Shown here piece by piece: positions 11,690-24,749 of a stretch of 64,000 nt of DNA. The DNA is from Fragum whitleyi (taxonomy: Eukaryota; Mollusca; Bivalvia; Cardiida; Cardiidae), in contig OX411554.1 of assembly GCA_948146395.1 (NCBI GenBank), positions 42,731,869-42,795,868 of the forward strand. Direction: 5' to 3'. The number at the start of each line of letters is the position of its first letter. Within the stretch, counting starts at the first letter, position 1. The notes below the pieces were generated by a model. That model saw only the letters and a list, made by a program, of their open reading frames with translations, was not told where the DNA came from and did no database searches. The translations under genes and the position numbers were made by a program.

Positions 11690-11812
11690 GTTTAGGATGT
11701 AAATGCGTTTCGCGAGCGCTTTGAGACGATACCCCGCTTTGCACGTGCACATACGTGCAAAGCGAGGTATGATTTCGAAAACGCTTAGCTAACGTTTTCA
11801 TCTTGAACGCAC
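11690..11812. mobile_element. Fold-back element family E
   Basis: Palindrome centred on CCCCGCTTTGCACGTGCAC / CGTGCAAAGCGAGG; the arms extend outward to GTTTAGGATG and CATCTTGAACG. Five copies occur in the window. Confidence 0.78.
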
Positions 11813-11824
11813 GATAGATTTTTT

Positions 11825-12330
11825 ATTTAAATTTAATTACACCGTAAAATTGACAATCATTCCTATCAAAACCCATCTAAATCACTCACTCAGCGCTTCA
11901 TTTCTTCATTCCAAATACTAACTCAAACAATTCAAAAACGCTCCAAAATCACTAAAAAGGATAAGATCAACAACTGCATTCAAAATAATAATCGGTAGGA
12001 AAAATCCTAGATGTTACCTACATGATTAAATTTTGTTTATGCGTTCGTGAAAGCATAAGTAGCTATTCACAGAACCTGTATGCATATTTGTATTAAAGGG
12101 AGGTAATTCGCCATCGCTAATTTTGTTCAATATGAACAAATTTAAGGATATTGGACTACCTCCCTTTAATTTCACCTAAAACTCGCTCAACTTACTCATT
12201 CAATTTCATTCAAAACTCGTTCCAATATCATTCACCTTATCAATTTCACGATGATTTTAACTGTACTTTACTAACGCACACACAAACAAGGAAAACGAGA
12301 ATTTTGTTATTTGAATTAAAACAACAACAA
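11825..12330 (-). repeat. Dispersed repeat family G, uninterrupted copy
   Basis: In inverted orientation this matches the sequence that flanks the DIRS element on both sides (25203-25388 and 30774-30940). It therefore gives the empty-site arrangement, with CTAGGATTTTT uninterrupted. It contains a 79-bp sub-element (12092-12170) whose ends are inverted copies of ATTAAAGGGAGGTA. Confidence 0.8.
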
Positions 12331-12567
12331 CTACATCAAGAAAAAAACGGTTCGAGCAAATATCAGCTTTAATTGATACTTCTAAAATTTTAAATCAATA
12401 ATTCGTTTTCCAGTGCTTTCAGCACTGATGTTTCAAATCGAAAGAACCTATACGAGAATTGTCTATTACAAATCCATATACACGAGGATGTTATATTTTG
12501 TGTTTAATTTGAGAGAGGCGAACTGCTTAGACCCGGGGCGCTGGTATTTTTGTTTGTTTGTCTATTC

Positions 12568-12795
12568 AAATGGAGTTTTACACCGCTTTCAACAATCTCT
12601 CAGTTATATCGCTTCAGCACGAGCACCTGACAATGGATTCCTGGTATTTCTCACACCAGTACTACCATTACATTTTGTCATAGCCTACAGTTGCAATCCA
12701 AAAAAAGTCATCAACCCATTGATGGAAGACAAATAGTCGGAATTAATGAATGCCGTCGTCGGGGATCGAACCCGGTGCCTTTACATTGAACGACG
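12568..12795 (-). mobile_element. SINE family S copy
   Basis: Body with GGAGTTTTACACCGCTTTCA and CTGGTATTTCTCACACCAGT, followed by a degraded tRNA-like head keeping the B-box complement GGGGATCGAACCC. The A-box end is eroded. Confidence 0.8.
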
Positions 12796-12937
12796 CCATA
12801 AGCTCAACATTTGTCATACTAATAAAAAACTTGTTATAAAATTAAAGTGCTGATAGTTCTGATTACACTAATATTGAGTAAGAATTTAATTTAAAAGTAG
12901 TATTGTCAAACAGTTTTTGTTTATAAATGGTAAAACG

Positions 12938-13040
12938 GGTTGTATAGACAAAAATCAGACGGCACATATGTGAAGTTTGATCTTTGTCTTTACCTCTTGT
13001 CTAAGTAGGACTATTTCGGGTTCCGCATAATAAGGTTTAA
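12938..13040 (+). mobile_element. MITE family A, diverged right end
   Basis: AAAATCAGACGGCACATATG ... GGGTTCCGCATAATAAGG next to TTAA; a decayed version of family A. Confidence 0.65.
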
Positions 13041-13073
13041 TTTCGTCGCGATCGATCTAAAACAATTATGTAT

Positions 13074-13302
13074 TTAACCCTTTTCTGTTTAAAAAAAAAT
13101 TGGACCTGTCCAAATTCAAAGGTTTTGCAGACGAAAATTTAAAGTGGATTTAATTTGAAAAATAACCATTCAGTAGGGTAGAAAAAATTGTGTAAAAAGA
13201 AGAAATTGCTAGGCAGAATCAATTTCTTCTTTTTTCACAATGTTTTCTCAATCATAAAATCACAGGCACGTAAAAAGCAGGGATTAAACAACAAAGGGTT
13301 AA
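13074..13302. mobile_element. TTAA-flanked MITE family B, inverted copy
   Basis: TTAA at 13074-13077 and 13299-13302. Orientation is opposite to the copy at 10816, with TTGGACCTGTCCAAATTC near the left end and AGCAGGGATTAAACAAC near the right. Confidence 0.88.
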
Positions 13303-13805
13303 TAAAAATCAGTACAATATGTAAGTACCTGGATATAATATAGCCACTTAGGAAGATTTCTCGACAAAATTCAAATTCATATCGCTTGACAACAAAATTA
13401 ACAGCTAAACGTAGCCAACAATTTCGATAAAAATACTCTTTTTTCGATGACCATAAATGTATTATTTCTAATTTGGAATCAAGATGTTTCGACTAATTAT
13501 CTTGTTTTTCTCGAATTGACCCCGAAAGTTTAACTATGCTTTTTTCTTTCTTTTTTGTAACCTTGTATCGAGGCTGCACGTGATTCGTCGAACGGATGGT
13601 AATCTCACAAAATGGTAATCCCGCTACAAAATTACGCTCATGCGTAGGCTAATATGACCCCCTACCATGGATGATATTTAAATTCTAATTTAAGTTTTTT
13701 AATTTGTAGTTGCAATGTCTTGATGTCCATCAACCATTTTGTTGAAATGATCACAAGAGATCTCCTTCATTAAAAAGATCCCATGCTTAAATTGAGAATT
13801 TATAG
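13303..13805. other. Intergenic, nothing recognised
   Basis: No supportable feature. Confidence 0.55.
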
Positions 13806-13809
13806 AAAT

Positions 13810-13990
13810 ACTAAATAATCATAAAAGATGATAATGATAAATTGTTATTCATATCAACTTAAAGTATTGATAAGTTGTTATTCATATTAACTTTTTAATA
13901 TTATCTTTTATGTTCATACATTTATATTAGCTTTGCAACAGAAATATGCCTTTAATTTCAAGTTAAAATTTGAGCAAGTTTTGAATTTTC
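13810..13990. mobile_element. Family K fragment, right side
   Basis: AT palindrome (GATAAATTGTTATTCATATC with its inverted counterpart) followed by AAAATTTGAGCAAGTTTTGA, like the reversed K end at 17020-17079. Confidence 0.5.
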
Positions 13991-13996
13991 TTGACC

Positions 13997-14135
13997 AGGG
14001 GCCTCTTTCAAGAAAAATATCGTACGATTTATCTTATAAATATCGTACGATTATATTTAAGACGGTCGTGAACGGCTTTCACAAAAATATCGTTGAAAAT
14101 CGCAGACTATACGACCTCATAAGATTATCGTAAAG
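13997..14135 (+). mobile_element. Possible DNA-transposon end with ATCGTACGAT motifs
   Basis: Starts CAGGGGCCTCTTTCAAG and repeats AATATCGTACGATT twice, resembling the TIR of a cut-and-paste (hAT-like) MITE. No matching right end was found. Confidence 0.35.
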
Positions 14136-14139
14136 TTGA

Positions 14140-15420
14140 TCTTTCACATCTGCACGTGCTGATCATATGATAAAAACTTCCGCGATAGTGGGTATATTGT
14201 CCGCTTTCTAAACTACCAAAAAGGGTAAATCAGCAAACTGATCGTAGAAAAGCCATTTACTTGTATATTAATGCATATTTAACGAGGTTTATTAAAACAT
14301 AATTCGTCGAACTACAAATTTCTCATCGAAATCTTAATATCTTTGTCATTATAATAATGCAAGTGCTCATAATTGCATAGTTATTTTAGTTTACACTGTC
14401 GATTCCTTTTCCAAAGAAAGTAAACCGACTGTCGCGCCGAATGTGGAGCATGGTTAAAAAGCACATGTTCTAGTTAATGATCATCTGCACTAAGTTTTTG
14501 GTGTATGACTTAATTATCCTTATATTTTATTACCATTGTTGTTTGGTTGGTTGGTTGTTTTCTAGTGAAGTATAAACATGTATAAGAATAAAACATTTTT
14601 AAAAGGGTAAGATGAAAAAATGAAAATGGCTCATCCATTTTTCTTGTATGTATTTGTTATGTAATTGTTCAAATCGTATAGTTCTGCGCCTATATGGAAG
14701 GTATTGAAACGAACTATAGAGGGGTAGTATTGAAATGAACTTTAGATGGATATTATATTCAATCGCTTTAATTCAAAATTACCGATAACTCTAACTTCGG
14801 TTCTAGTACAGTGCTCGTTGTCGTGTCCGTGTAACTACAACAGTTACATGAAGCTTAGACATGTTTAATCTGACTCAATGTCGCCGTTCAATTATTGTAT
14901 CTGCTTGATTATTTGCTCAGTTCATCTTTGACGAACAGAGAGAGAAAAAATATCGAGTGCGGCGGTTTTGTTGTTTATGATGATGGTGATGATGATATTG
15001 TTGTTGTTGTTAATAAGAAATCCTCTTATTTATCAGAATTGTATGGTTTTGACTACAGGCTGTGGAATTTTCCTTTTAATTTATGTCATACTAGAAGCAT
15101 GAAACACAGGAATCCATATTGCATAATGTGAGAGTAGTTTTTTTTTTTTTTTTTTTAAAGTAAGTAATTTATATATGCGTAAAAATCTATTGATTTGGTA
15201 TCTCCCACTTTCTGCGTCACAAGGAAGGGTAAGCAAACGTTTGCAGTGATGATCACAAAAGGGTCGATTCTTACGGTAAATAAACAACTGAATACCACTA
15301 TAAAAACATTCTGCGACAATCGTACGATTATCGCAGGGTAAAATCAAACATCGAAATGATGGTGCATCTGTTGTTTTCAATATATCTCGTTTATAACACT
15401 ATATCGTACTTGGCAATCTG
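14140..15420. other. Intergenic, nothing recognised
   Basis: Poly-T at 15137-15157 and a short GTT-rich stretch near 15000; nothing else supportable. Confidence 0.5.
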
Positions 15421-15424
15421 TTTG

Positions 15425-15520
15425 AAAATTATACTTCGCTTTGCACGCTAGTACACGTGAAAAGCGGGGTATGATTTCCAAACAGTTTGCACGGTTTTGT
15501 AATCCTGAACGCAGGGCAGG
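15425..15520. mobile_element. Fold-back element family E copy
   Basis: Inverted arms CTTCGCTTTGCACG / CGTGAAAAGCGGGG, extending to CTGTTTGAAAATTATAC and its counterpart on the right. Confidence 0.7.
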
Positions 15521-15529
15521 TATAGGCGT

Positions 15530-15970
15530 ATTTTGTAAACTGAGCTCTAACGTGGGCGCCGAGTCCATTAACATGGGTAAATCGGGTATAATTAAAAAGG
15601 CAATTGATAGGAAAATAACCTGACTCCTTCACTGCAATTATGAAAATACACGTTTGAGTGAACCTTACGTTTTAAGACAGGCAATAACATTTGTTTACAA
15701 GGTAAATTATTAACTTTCTTAATGCGATGTTTAAACCTGTTTTATCTATTTCGAACAAATGGCACGAGAATCTAACAGTAAAAAGTAGATTTCACGGCTC
15801 ACCGGGCAAAATCTACCTATATAGATGCCGAAATTCAACGCCTCGCTAGGCCTCTCTAGAGCACTTTCTAGAACAGAGCTTTTGAAAATGACATGGTTGC
15901 ATGTAAATTGTATTTGTAGTTACGCTATTTGTTCGCTGAATCATGGCGCTAGTGCAAACGTGTGCGCACA
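15530..15970. other. Intergenic, nothing recognised
   Basis: No supportable feature. Confidence 0.5.
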
Positions 15971-15971
15971 A

Positions 15972-17079
15972 CAGGGCGCGAAATTATAAAACTTTTTTTC
16001 GTGCTCAGCTGAGAATTTTCTCAAATTTGGAATTCAAATAAATGTATGAATATAAAAGATAATATTTATACGCTGTTACATATAACAACTTATTGATATA
16101 CTTAACGTCATAAGAAAGTTACCACCCAAAATACTGATCTATTGATACAATACGTCTTGTCAAGATCATGTTTATTCGAGTACTTTATATCGGAGATAAG
16201 GTAATCGACATTGACAAAGTGTTCTTTTCATAGAAGAATTAAGATCTATCTCGATATAGTCGACGGTGTCAATGTGAACGTCACGTGTTAGGTCCCGGTA
16301 GAGGGTGGAGGGAGTATAACGGCATTTCATGGAGACATAAAACAAAAATTTCGATTTTGCCGATGAAAGATTCAAGCGAAACGTTATGTTGAGAACATCG
16401 TAAGACCATTTGTTTGAACGTTATCAATGAAACACGTTAACATTGACGTTTTCCAACGGATCAACGCTCGGTCGTATTCTGCAATGTTGATTTAGGTTTT
16501 CTTAAAATCAATATTGTTAATTCTCTTCCTTGTATTACCTGTTGTTCCGATCGCAATCCTGCGGGGTATGTGTGGGCCAATTTGGACGGACGGTGTTTGA
16601 CGATTGACGTCATATCGGAAACCTGCAGCAGCTCATCAAGGCTCTTACAGACTAATGTCAGGTCATTCTCTAATAATGTATACAACGTGCGATAAGAATT
16701 TTTGGCGCAAAGTTACTGCAATTCTCCATGAAAACGGTGGCCATATTCTTTATTGATGTGAGCGACTTTTCATTTTTAGGTGAGTTTCTTCAAGCCAGGA
16801 AAATAAGTCTTTCCTCCTAGCCACTGATTAAATACCATTGTTTATGTTTTGTCAGTACGTAATTGTCAATTAACTAAATAACTTTATTGCTACATTTTAA
16901 ATGTTTAATGTTGTATGGTTTTTATTGTTAGTGGTAACTTTCTTTTGACGCTGAGTATATAATCTTTGACGTTCAAATATTTAAGTTAGTATTACAATAT
17001 AATTACGGCTTAAATCTCGAGTTGAAATTTGAGCAAATTTTGAGCTGAGAAGGAGAAAAGTTTATAACATCGGGCCCAG
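15972..17079. mobile_element. Family K element, about 1.1 kb, TIR-bounded, non-autonomous
   Basis: The left end (CAGGGCGCGAAATTATAAAA ... CAGCTGAGAATTTTCTCAAA) is answered by an inverted right end (TTTGAGCAAATTTTGAGCTG ... TTATAACATCGGGCCC). No transposase frame lies between. No matching flanking 8-mer was found, so the exact ends remain uncertain. Confidence 0.5.
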
Positions 17080-17265
17080 AGATCTACATTGATTTTGAAT
17101 CTGTAAGGAATTTGAAAAAAGCTTGACTTTTATGTATCCATTTAAATCTATTTATTTTACATCGATTAGGAAACAAGTTTTTAAAATTAACATTAATCCC
17201 TCTCGATTTTTCTCACCGAAAAAATCACCTGTACTCGCGCAGTGTGTTTGCCAATGAAAGAATTA

Positions 17266-17345
17266 AGATCGATAGCCGCTCCCGGTTATCGAACTCGGGA
17301 CCTTCGGATCAAGAGGCCGACGCCCTACCTCTAGATCATGGAAAC
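17266..17345 (-). repeat. tRNA-like fragment, Lys-type loop
   Basis: The minus strand shows TCGGC-CTCTTGA-TCCGA, an anticodon arm with CTT in the anticodon position, and GAGTTCGATAACC as a T-arm. The D-arm is poor. Most likely a tRNA pseudogene or SINE head. Confidence 0.5.
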
Positions 17346-17349
17346 CACT

Positions 17350-18200
17350 AAATGTATCAGTTCTTGGAAGATTAGCGTAAATCGATGGACCGTTTTAGAG
17401 GAGAAGATTTTTTTTTCTTAAATCGTTAACAGACAGACATTGATTGATGACAACAGCTCATCAAGAACACTTCGTTAGAAAAAAAATTAAAAAAGAGAAA
17501 GAAAATGGTGTCATATGGTATGTTAATTACCAGAATCACGTTCGCAGAATGTTCCGTAGGTTGCTATTATTAGGGTTCAAGTCAATTGGGAGGGAACAAT
17601 TTATGTAGGTCTTGTTTGAAAATTGAAGGTTAGCGGCCTACTGTAGGCTACACGTGTTCAAATGTATCATAGCTTCTCGTGTCTTCTTTCAAGAACATTC
17701 GTCAGAGATGTCTTCGTCTTATGCAAGTGTCATTCGGAACACCACTCGGTCAATCTCACGGTCAACCTCGGATGTGCATAGACGAAATATTTTCAAAAAT
17801 TACGGGAAAACCTTAGAAAAACTCGATGACGTCAGTTAAAATGGCGTTAGCCCTCGAAACTGTGAGTGAAAACATTCGACGTCGCCAACGCTACTCGTTT
17901 AAGTCACTGACGTGAAACCATCGTATCCTAATATAAATAACTTTAGATTCTTAATGATGCAAGTGTAAATGACGTCATCACGAAGTCATCTAACGCACGT
18001 TTTCGCGGTATTTCTGTCATGAGGACTTAAAATAAATAAATGAATAAATAAATAAGAAGTATAAAATAAAAACATGCAAAATGCTGTAAATGGGGGAAAA
18101 GGGACATGTTACTTTATTTGATTTTTGACAAAGAGAATAATTTGTTTGAGTTTAAGATATCAGAATATCATTGTCATCTAGTCGTGGTTGCGAGAATTCA
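17350..18200. other. Intergenic, nothing recognised
   Basis: AAATAAATAA-type A-rich run near 18028-18055; otherwise nothing. Confidence 0.5.
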
Positions 18201-18323
18201 TCATGGTGATTTGAGATGGAAAAGTTTATCGGGCTCGGCTGCGGAATGGCATGTTCGCCGCCGTCTCACCACTGAGCTAAATTCCCACGCCTTACCCGAC
18301 TAACTTTTCCATCTCAAGCCAGT
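18201..18323. mobile_element. Short inverted-repeat element with a tRNA-like centre
   Basis: Arms of about 40 bp match at roughly 80 per cent: TTTGAGATGGAAAAGTTTAT at the left and TAACTTTTCCATCTCAAGCC at the right. Between them the minus strand reads AATTTAGCTCAGTGGTGAGA, an almost canonical tRNA D-arm/A-box. Confidence 0.6.
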
Positions 18324-18332
18324 AACCATCTA

Positions 18333-20864
18333 TAGACGGATTTCAGTTTCTCTACACCTGACTGAACACTGCAGTCGATAGTAATTGGGGGCAGAAGGTC
18401 AACTGATACGCCATGAATCTGTATGGAATACACACTGGTCAGTCATGGATAGTGCTTAATCAAGCTGTATTATATAACCGTTACATATCGTAAATACTTG
18501 TTTTTATTACCAGACAAAATAAAGGAAATGAATCATTTAACTATGTTCCTGGAACTCTGTGTGGAATCATTACCAGATAGCAAATATTTTTAGCAAGTCA
18601 GAATTGTAAAGATGTGAAGATTACTAGGGGAAGTTATAGTATTGATGAAATAATTTCATTTCTACAAAATGAAAATAAAGTATTTATAAATGATTGAACT
18701 ATCTTGTATTCAGTAATTTGTGTCTGTCCTGCGTTTAAGACTGAAACTTCTATGCAGGTTTTTTTTCTTTATATTTTCTCCTCAATAATGCAAATGATCT
18801 TAGGGTGTCCATCTGTTAATTTTGATTTGTTAAAATTATATTTATGGTGTGCCTTTTTTCAAATTATATTTACTTGACAACTATAAACTTTTACATGTTA
18901 CTGCAGCCATGTCTTATAAATAATAGCAGTGCAATATTTTGAATTCATGTATTGTTAATGATTCTTCCTATATGCATGAATAAGTGAAATGATTTATGGG
19001 TAAAGTATTCAACTCAATAGCTTCAAAATAATGTTGGACAAAAACAATAACCATTATGCACTTTTAAAACATTTGGGGATATAGAAAAAAACAAAACAAC
19101 TTTCGACTGCAGCTTCAAAAACTACAGTTTCTTAATTATGATTGTACATAGACAAAATATTGGTTGCATGTTATGAAAGAAACTAACGTTAAACTTCTTA
19201 ATTCAGAAGTTACTTGACATTCTGAAGGTCAGCAGTCTGACCAGTATTCTATGCTTCTGTCATACAAAATCCAAGCATTTGACTGAGCACCTGTTAAGGT
19301 ATACATGTATGTGCCTATTTGGTGTTTCAAGATAGAGACATTCTCAAGCATTTATTCACATTTTTTTATTCTTGATACTCTTCTGAAGTCAGGGGTAGTT
19401 CAGGGGGTCCCATATGATGAAATCATTTTGATGATGTGCTTGTGATCTTTGAGGCGGCATGTCATCGTTTAGAAGTCAATACATAGAAACTACAGCATTT
19501 TTTCAAGCTACACTAACAGTTATTCATCTGCTTAGTTGCCGAATAAGCCGGATAAACTAACTAAGGATCCAAATATCAAATTCAACTAAATGTGGAAGTA
19601 CATAGCCATTGAATTCTTGAAAACATCACAAAGTGCTGATTTCCAAATTTAAGCTGAACCTATGTGAGATGTTTTTGATTTCACACAAACATTAATCAGC
19701 ACATACAGCCACACCAAAACATATTTAGAGAGGTCTATCTTAGCAAGTGAATGCCTTGAATAATACCAGAAAAATTACATATGTAAAATATTTTCTCGCA
19801 AAGTATTTTCTCGCAAAGTCACTAAGGCCTAATTTCGCCTCTTAGAAGGCATAGATCAGAATCTGGTCAGACTCTACAGATACACAGGCTGGCGACCAGA
19901 GGTTTTCATCTACTTTGCTTTACTCACATGTCAATTATTTTTGGAAATATTGAGACTAAAGTATTTACATCCTAGAATTCACATAGGGGAAAATCTAACA
20001 AAGGCCAATTTAGAATGCAAATTATCATTATTGTTATTATTATTATTATTAAAATTACATTAGCGACATTGAAATGAATCTCGTGTAAATAGTGGAAAGT
20101 TTTGGCTAAGTTAAAGTGCTGCTGTGCATGTTTTTTTTTTAAAACATATTTCATTTAACTAGGAAGTCGGTTAATAACTATTGTATTTTATGATTGAAAT
20201 GTTTCAGTTCAATATTCAGGTAAAGGGAACTTACCTATTTTTCCAAAATCAACTGTTAGTACACATTACATGTATTAAACTATTTTCTAACCTACATGAA
20301 AAATAAATGTTAAAACCGTTACAAACATTTCAAATTAAAACTTGGAAAGATAATGATATGACATGTTCAATAGTTATGTTTTATACATTGAACTATCATG
20401 AAATATTACTGAAAACAAGTATTTCTGTAACCATATTTTTTTTAAATGGACAATTTTTATCATGAAATATCTTCTAGAGTATGAAATCATTATGTTTTGA
20501 CTTTTTGTTGCCCATAATTATCATGTCTAATTGGTATTTCATAGAGAAAGATTCTTTCTTGCAATTCAATTTCCCTGCATTTAAACAATTTGGGTATGTT
20601 GGTTTGAGCGTGAAATTCAACATCTTTCATGTGCCACAAAACACTGAATTTGTAATGATGGTTGCATAATTGAACTATCCTTAAAATAAAACTTTTTTCA
20701 AGTACCTGACAACCTTAATAAGCGAGTAATTGATGATTGATTTTCACCTTTTTACTATAGGATAAAGAGCAATTAGGTCATGTTTTGCCCCCTCCACCAA
20801 CATAGTATGTAAATTAAATACATCAGTTGCTATTTTTAGCCCAGCTGAAATCCGTCTATACTCT
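18333..20864. mobile_element. Candidate 2.5-kb TIR element without coding capacity
   Basis: TATAGACGGATTTCAG at 18333 is repeated as its exact reverse complement CTGAAATCCGTCTATA ending at 20864. A TA target plus a 14-bp TIR would fit a Tc1/mariner-type element, but only 16 bp support it. The interior is AT-rich with no transposase. Confidence 0.3.
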
Positions 20865-21235
20865 ACATGTTATCAGGCACGTGATATCAGGTCAATAGAG
20901 GCTTCATTGAATGATAAAAGCTGGTCTTCATCTTGTCCAGAATAGTAAAGCGATTAAGCTCGCCAAGGCTTGCTTAATTAGTTCTATTCAAGACTCAGGT
21001 TAAGATCAGCTTGTCTCAAATAAAATCTTATAAACCTCCTGCATTTAGGAATAGATTTCATATACCCATTGTTGATCTCTAGTGCCATTGCATAAATTTG
21101 TTTGGACGCGCACAAGTTCAAGGTCACAGCTGAATGTCAAACAAGGGCGTCCAAATCAGAGCATATCAACTATATCTCTGATTGCTCTCTAAATAATTTC
21201 GGATTGTTGTTCCCCTTTACTAGTGCTTATGTTAT

Positions 21236-21490
21236 TTGAAAATTTTGTTTGTGTAGATACAGTTAAAACATCGTGAAATTGACAAGGTGAATGATATTGT
21301 AACGAGTTTTGAATGTAATTGAATGAGTATGTGGAGCGCGTTTTGAGTCAAATTAAAGGGAGGTAGTCCAAAATCCATAATTTTGAACAAAATTAGCGAT
21401 GGTGAATAGAGGTATTTCACGTAATTATCTCCCCTACGTACTCTTCAGTCAAAGGGACATAACAATGCAAACGAGGGGGCATCCTTCTTT
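21236..21490 (-). repeat. Dispersed repeat family G, partial
   Basis: Contains TTAAAGGGAGGTAGTCCAAA and AACAAAATTAGCGATGGTGA, shared with 12092-12170, and AACGAGGGGGCATC, the complement of the start of the copy at 25203. Confidence 0.65.
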
Positions 21491-24400
21491 TCTCCACTCT
21501 TTATTTCATTGAAATTTATCCGGATGAATCAGTCGATTTCAACTATTAATGAAATAGATTATCAAACGTTTATCACTCAAAACAAAACTTAAATGTCATT
21601 AGAAACTATTTCGACCGACTTCGGGATTTTTTCATTTGAAATACTGAAAAAAGCGGCGTTTGATTTTAGTTGGGTGAATAAATCGCCGAGATATCTCGTC
21701 AGAGTTTTCTACTTGATGAATTCATATTTTTTGGTCGAAACAGATATCCTTCACTTAAAATCTACTGTTTTGAGAAATCACTTTGATTTGATTAGTTTAT
21801 TTGGAATTCTTTCATTTTGACTATTCATTTTCATTATTTCCATAATAGTAATTGCGTTATTGTTCGACATAAATCGATCGTAAATGATTAAGTAAAAAAA
21901 TTACAAAAAATAAATAAAATATAATAAATAACAATAAAAATAAAACCAGACAACAAAAACGACATACGACAGAATGCTAGTTCAACATAGAGATAATGTT
22001 TTACTCTAGTGAAAAATAAAAGACGAAAACATACCGAGAGATAGAGACAATTTAAAAAAAGGGAGAAATAATTCTATCGCAGCTATTTACGAGTCGCTAT
22101 TTCATTTTTGTAATTATTCAAATTTGAACACATGCTTATATTTGGAAGGGCTTTTAAATACATTGAAATTGCGCACTTCACTGTTTCAAAATTAATGATT
22201 TTGTAGTTCTGAGTTTCACTTGAATATCTTTCTTTTTGTGCAGCCTTTTTTTTATCACTTACCTCTTACGAATCCATTTAATTTTCCAAATTCATGAATT
22301 ATTGAACGCAGTTTAAATTGAATTTCTCTATGATAATTTAATGACACATATTCGACCCCTCACTGCAATCCCCCTCAGGATCCGTCAATAATTTGATTGG
22401 TTGAAATTCTACACTTTTGCTAATTATTACAAAGGTTACAAAAAGTATGTGTTTGAATGACTGTAATAGTTCTATTATATCAACGAGATGGCCTTCGGAG
22501 GATTGTAATCAGTCAAATGTTGCAATTCTATAGTATCAATGTTTTGAAGCTTGAGGAATATTTTGACTTTTTATATGACAGCATGTTATTTCTATGTCGG
22601 ATTAAGCAAAATATTTGATAAGTAAACCAAGCTTTCACACATTGGGCTTAAAGACTAGTTGTGTCATACTGAAAGCAACCAATCAGTGGCAAATGACATG
22701 GCTTGATTGATGCAGATCAAAGAAAATTAGGAATGTGGTATAAACGTTGCGTAAGTAAGGGCGATCTTAATGACCCGTGCACGTGTGTGGGATAATCGAC
22801 TACCGTTTTATGACATTGACAATATTGATTGGCGCATCCGGTTATGGTCAGATCAAAGAGATTCGCCGTGTAGTATAGATTATTGGGTTAGGAATGACAA
22901 TCTGTATGACACATGTTTGTGTGATGAGTGCCGATAATGTTTTTCATGTCCCATAATGTAAACTCTCTGTTAGGGTTTTTGTACCTAACAGTATGTGTTC
23001 GAAAAGCCGTTTCATCCGAATATCTCGAACATGACCTTAATTTCTAAACGTGTGTGTGTTTTCATTTTTATCAATTTGGATTTAATATTTAGATAGCTTT
23101 GGACGATTCTCAATATTCCTAGGTTAAAATGACTGGATTTATGATGTTAAGACCATTAAGGATAAATACAAAACTTAAATCTATGTTTGGATGTTCTTAG
23201 ACGGGATGAAATATCGTTACTGAGATAAAAAAAAAAAAATAAAAAAAAAATCAGCATTGAAATTCAAACAAACATATTTCATTGCTGTGTGGCCAAAAAT
23301 GCCGTAAATACAGCTTTATTCGTGTCCCATTTCCGATACTTTGGTTGCTCAACTACGAATCATTTGGATTCGTATGACTCTCCGGGTGGTTATATTTCGA
23401 CACAAATAATTCGTTTCAAAGACATTGTCACATGATAACAACTGCATAACAAGAAGAAGGGGTGATTTATCTACATTTTGACACCTTCATCACTTGGAAT
23501 AAATCATTACAAATGTATAATTTTACTACTTGAAAATTGGATTTTTTGCTCTTTGTGTATGTAAAAATGGTTGGAAACGCCAACCACTCATATTTTGATG
23601 ACGTCATCACTACCTGTGCCGAAGTCCCCTATTAGAACACCCCTTTATGGATATATCTTTATCATGAAGATGTGATAGAAGTTAAATACGATTACGTAAT
23701 ACCATATGTCACGTACGACGCTTAATTGACACCAGTACAGTGTTTATTTAGCGCACGTGTTGTAACTTATAACTTCTGCTTTAGTGTTTGACCGCTCTTT
23801 GATCTGGGGTCCATGGTATATTGTAAAACCCTTTCAAAAACCATACAAACACGAGAAGATAAAACTCAACCCTACATGTTTTTTTAACACTTAAGTTTTA
23901 TCAAGTAATATGAAAAACAACAGTGCTACAAGGGACTTATCCTAAAATATTTTAATGATTCTAAATGAGTATCTGATATATGGCCCCTACACCATGAAGA
24001 ACATGGATCTAACTTTAACTAAGTCTGGTCTTTCTGTGCTATTTACAAAATAAGACTTATTTATCTATATGTATTTATTATCATTATCATTTTTTCCTTA
24101 GTATGAACATTTCTTGTGCAAAAAAACAAAACAAAAAAACGCTGTTGTGAATAAATAACATTTTACACAAAGAAAGTTTTATTTCAAGGTAAAAAAATCA
24201 CACGGGCCTACATTTCCGAAATCATGCTTCACAAAGTGAAAGATCGTCAATGTGTTTCTTATTTTGTCTCGCAGTTTCAAAATCGCAATATCACAAACAA
24301 TTTATTCAACGAGGTGGTGTATTTGTTTGGAATAAGCGTTCAACGATTTATATGTTTCCTTTTTTCTTATTCTTTCTTCTTTTTGCATTTATACATTTCC

Positions 24401-24745
24401 TTGTCTCAGTGTGTTGATTACGATGTGATTGTATAAATGTTTTATACAAGGACATTTATATAATACTATATAAACAAATAATTGAGTAGACTTCGTTTTT
24501 TTTTTGTTTTTTTTTTGTTTTTTTTTTTAGTTATATTGTGATTTTAATGAAAAGCGAAATAAATGACAAGATCTGAATAAAAAAGGGAATAATTTATGAA
24601 TAAAAATAGTTCCTAGAGAAACTTTAATGACAAATTTAAAAAAAAAAAGTCAGTATATTATTGCCAACAAGAAATCAAAATACTTCTTCATAGGTCAGGC
24701 ACGCTAGATAGAGTTAGATTAAGATAAGTTAATCAAAAGCAATAA
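21491..24745. other. Intergenic, nothing recognised
   Basis: AT-rich with A runs near 23228 and T/G runs near 24500. I see no coding exon, RNA gene or family shared with the rest of the window. Confidence 0.5.
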
Positions 24746-24749
24746 ATAA

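Noticed and set aside
21593..21820. 75-codon plus-strand frame in the gene-free region
   Set aside because: AT-rich, no domain, no splice context; consistent with chance.
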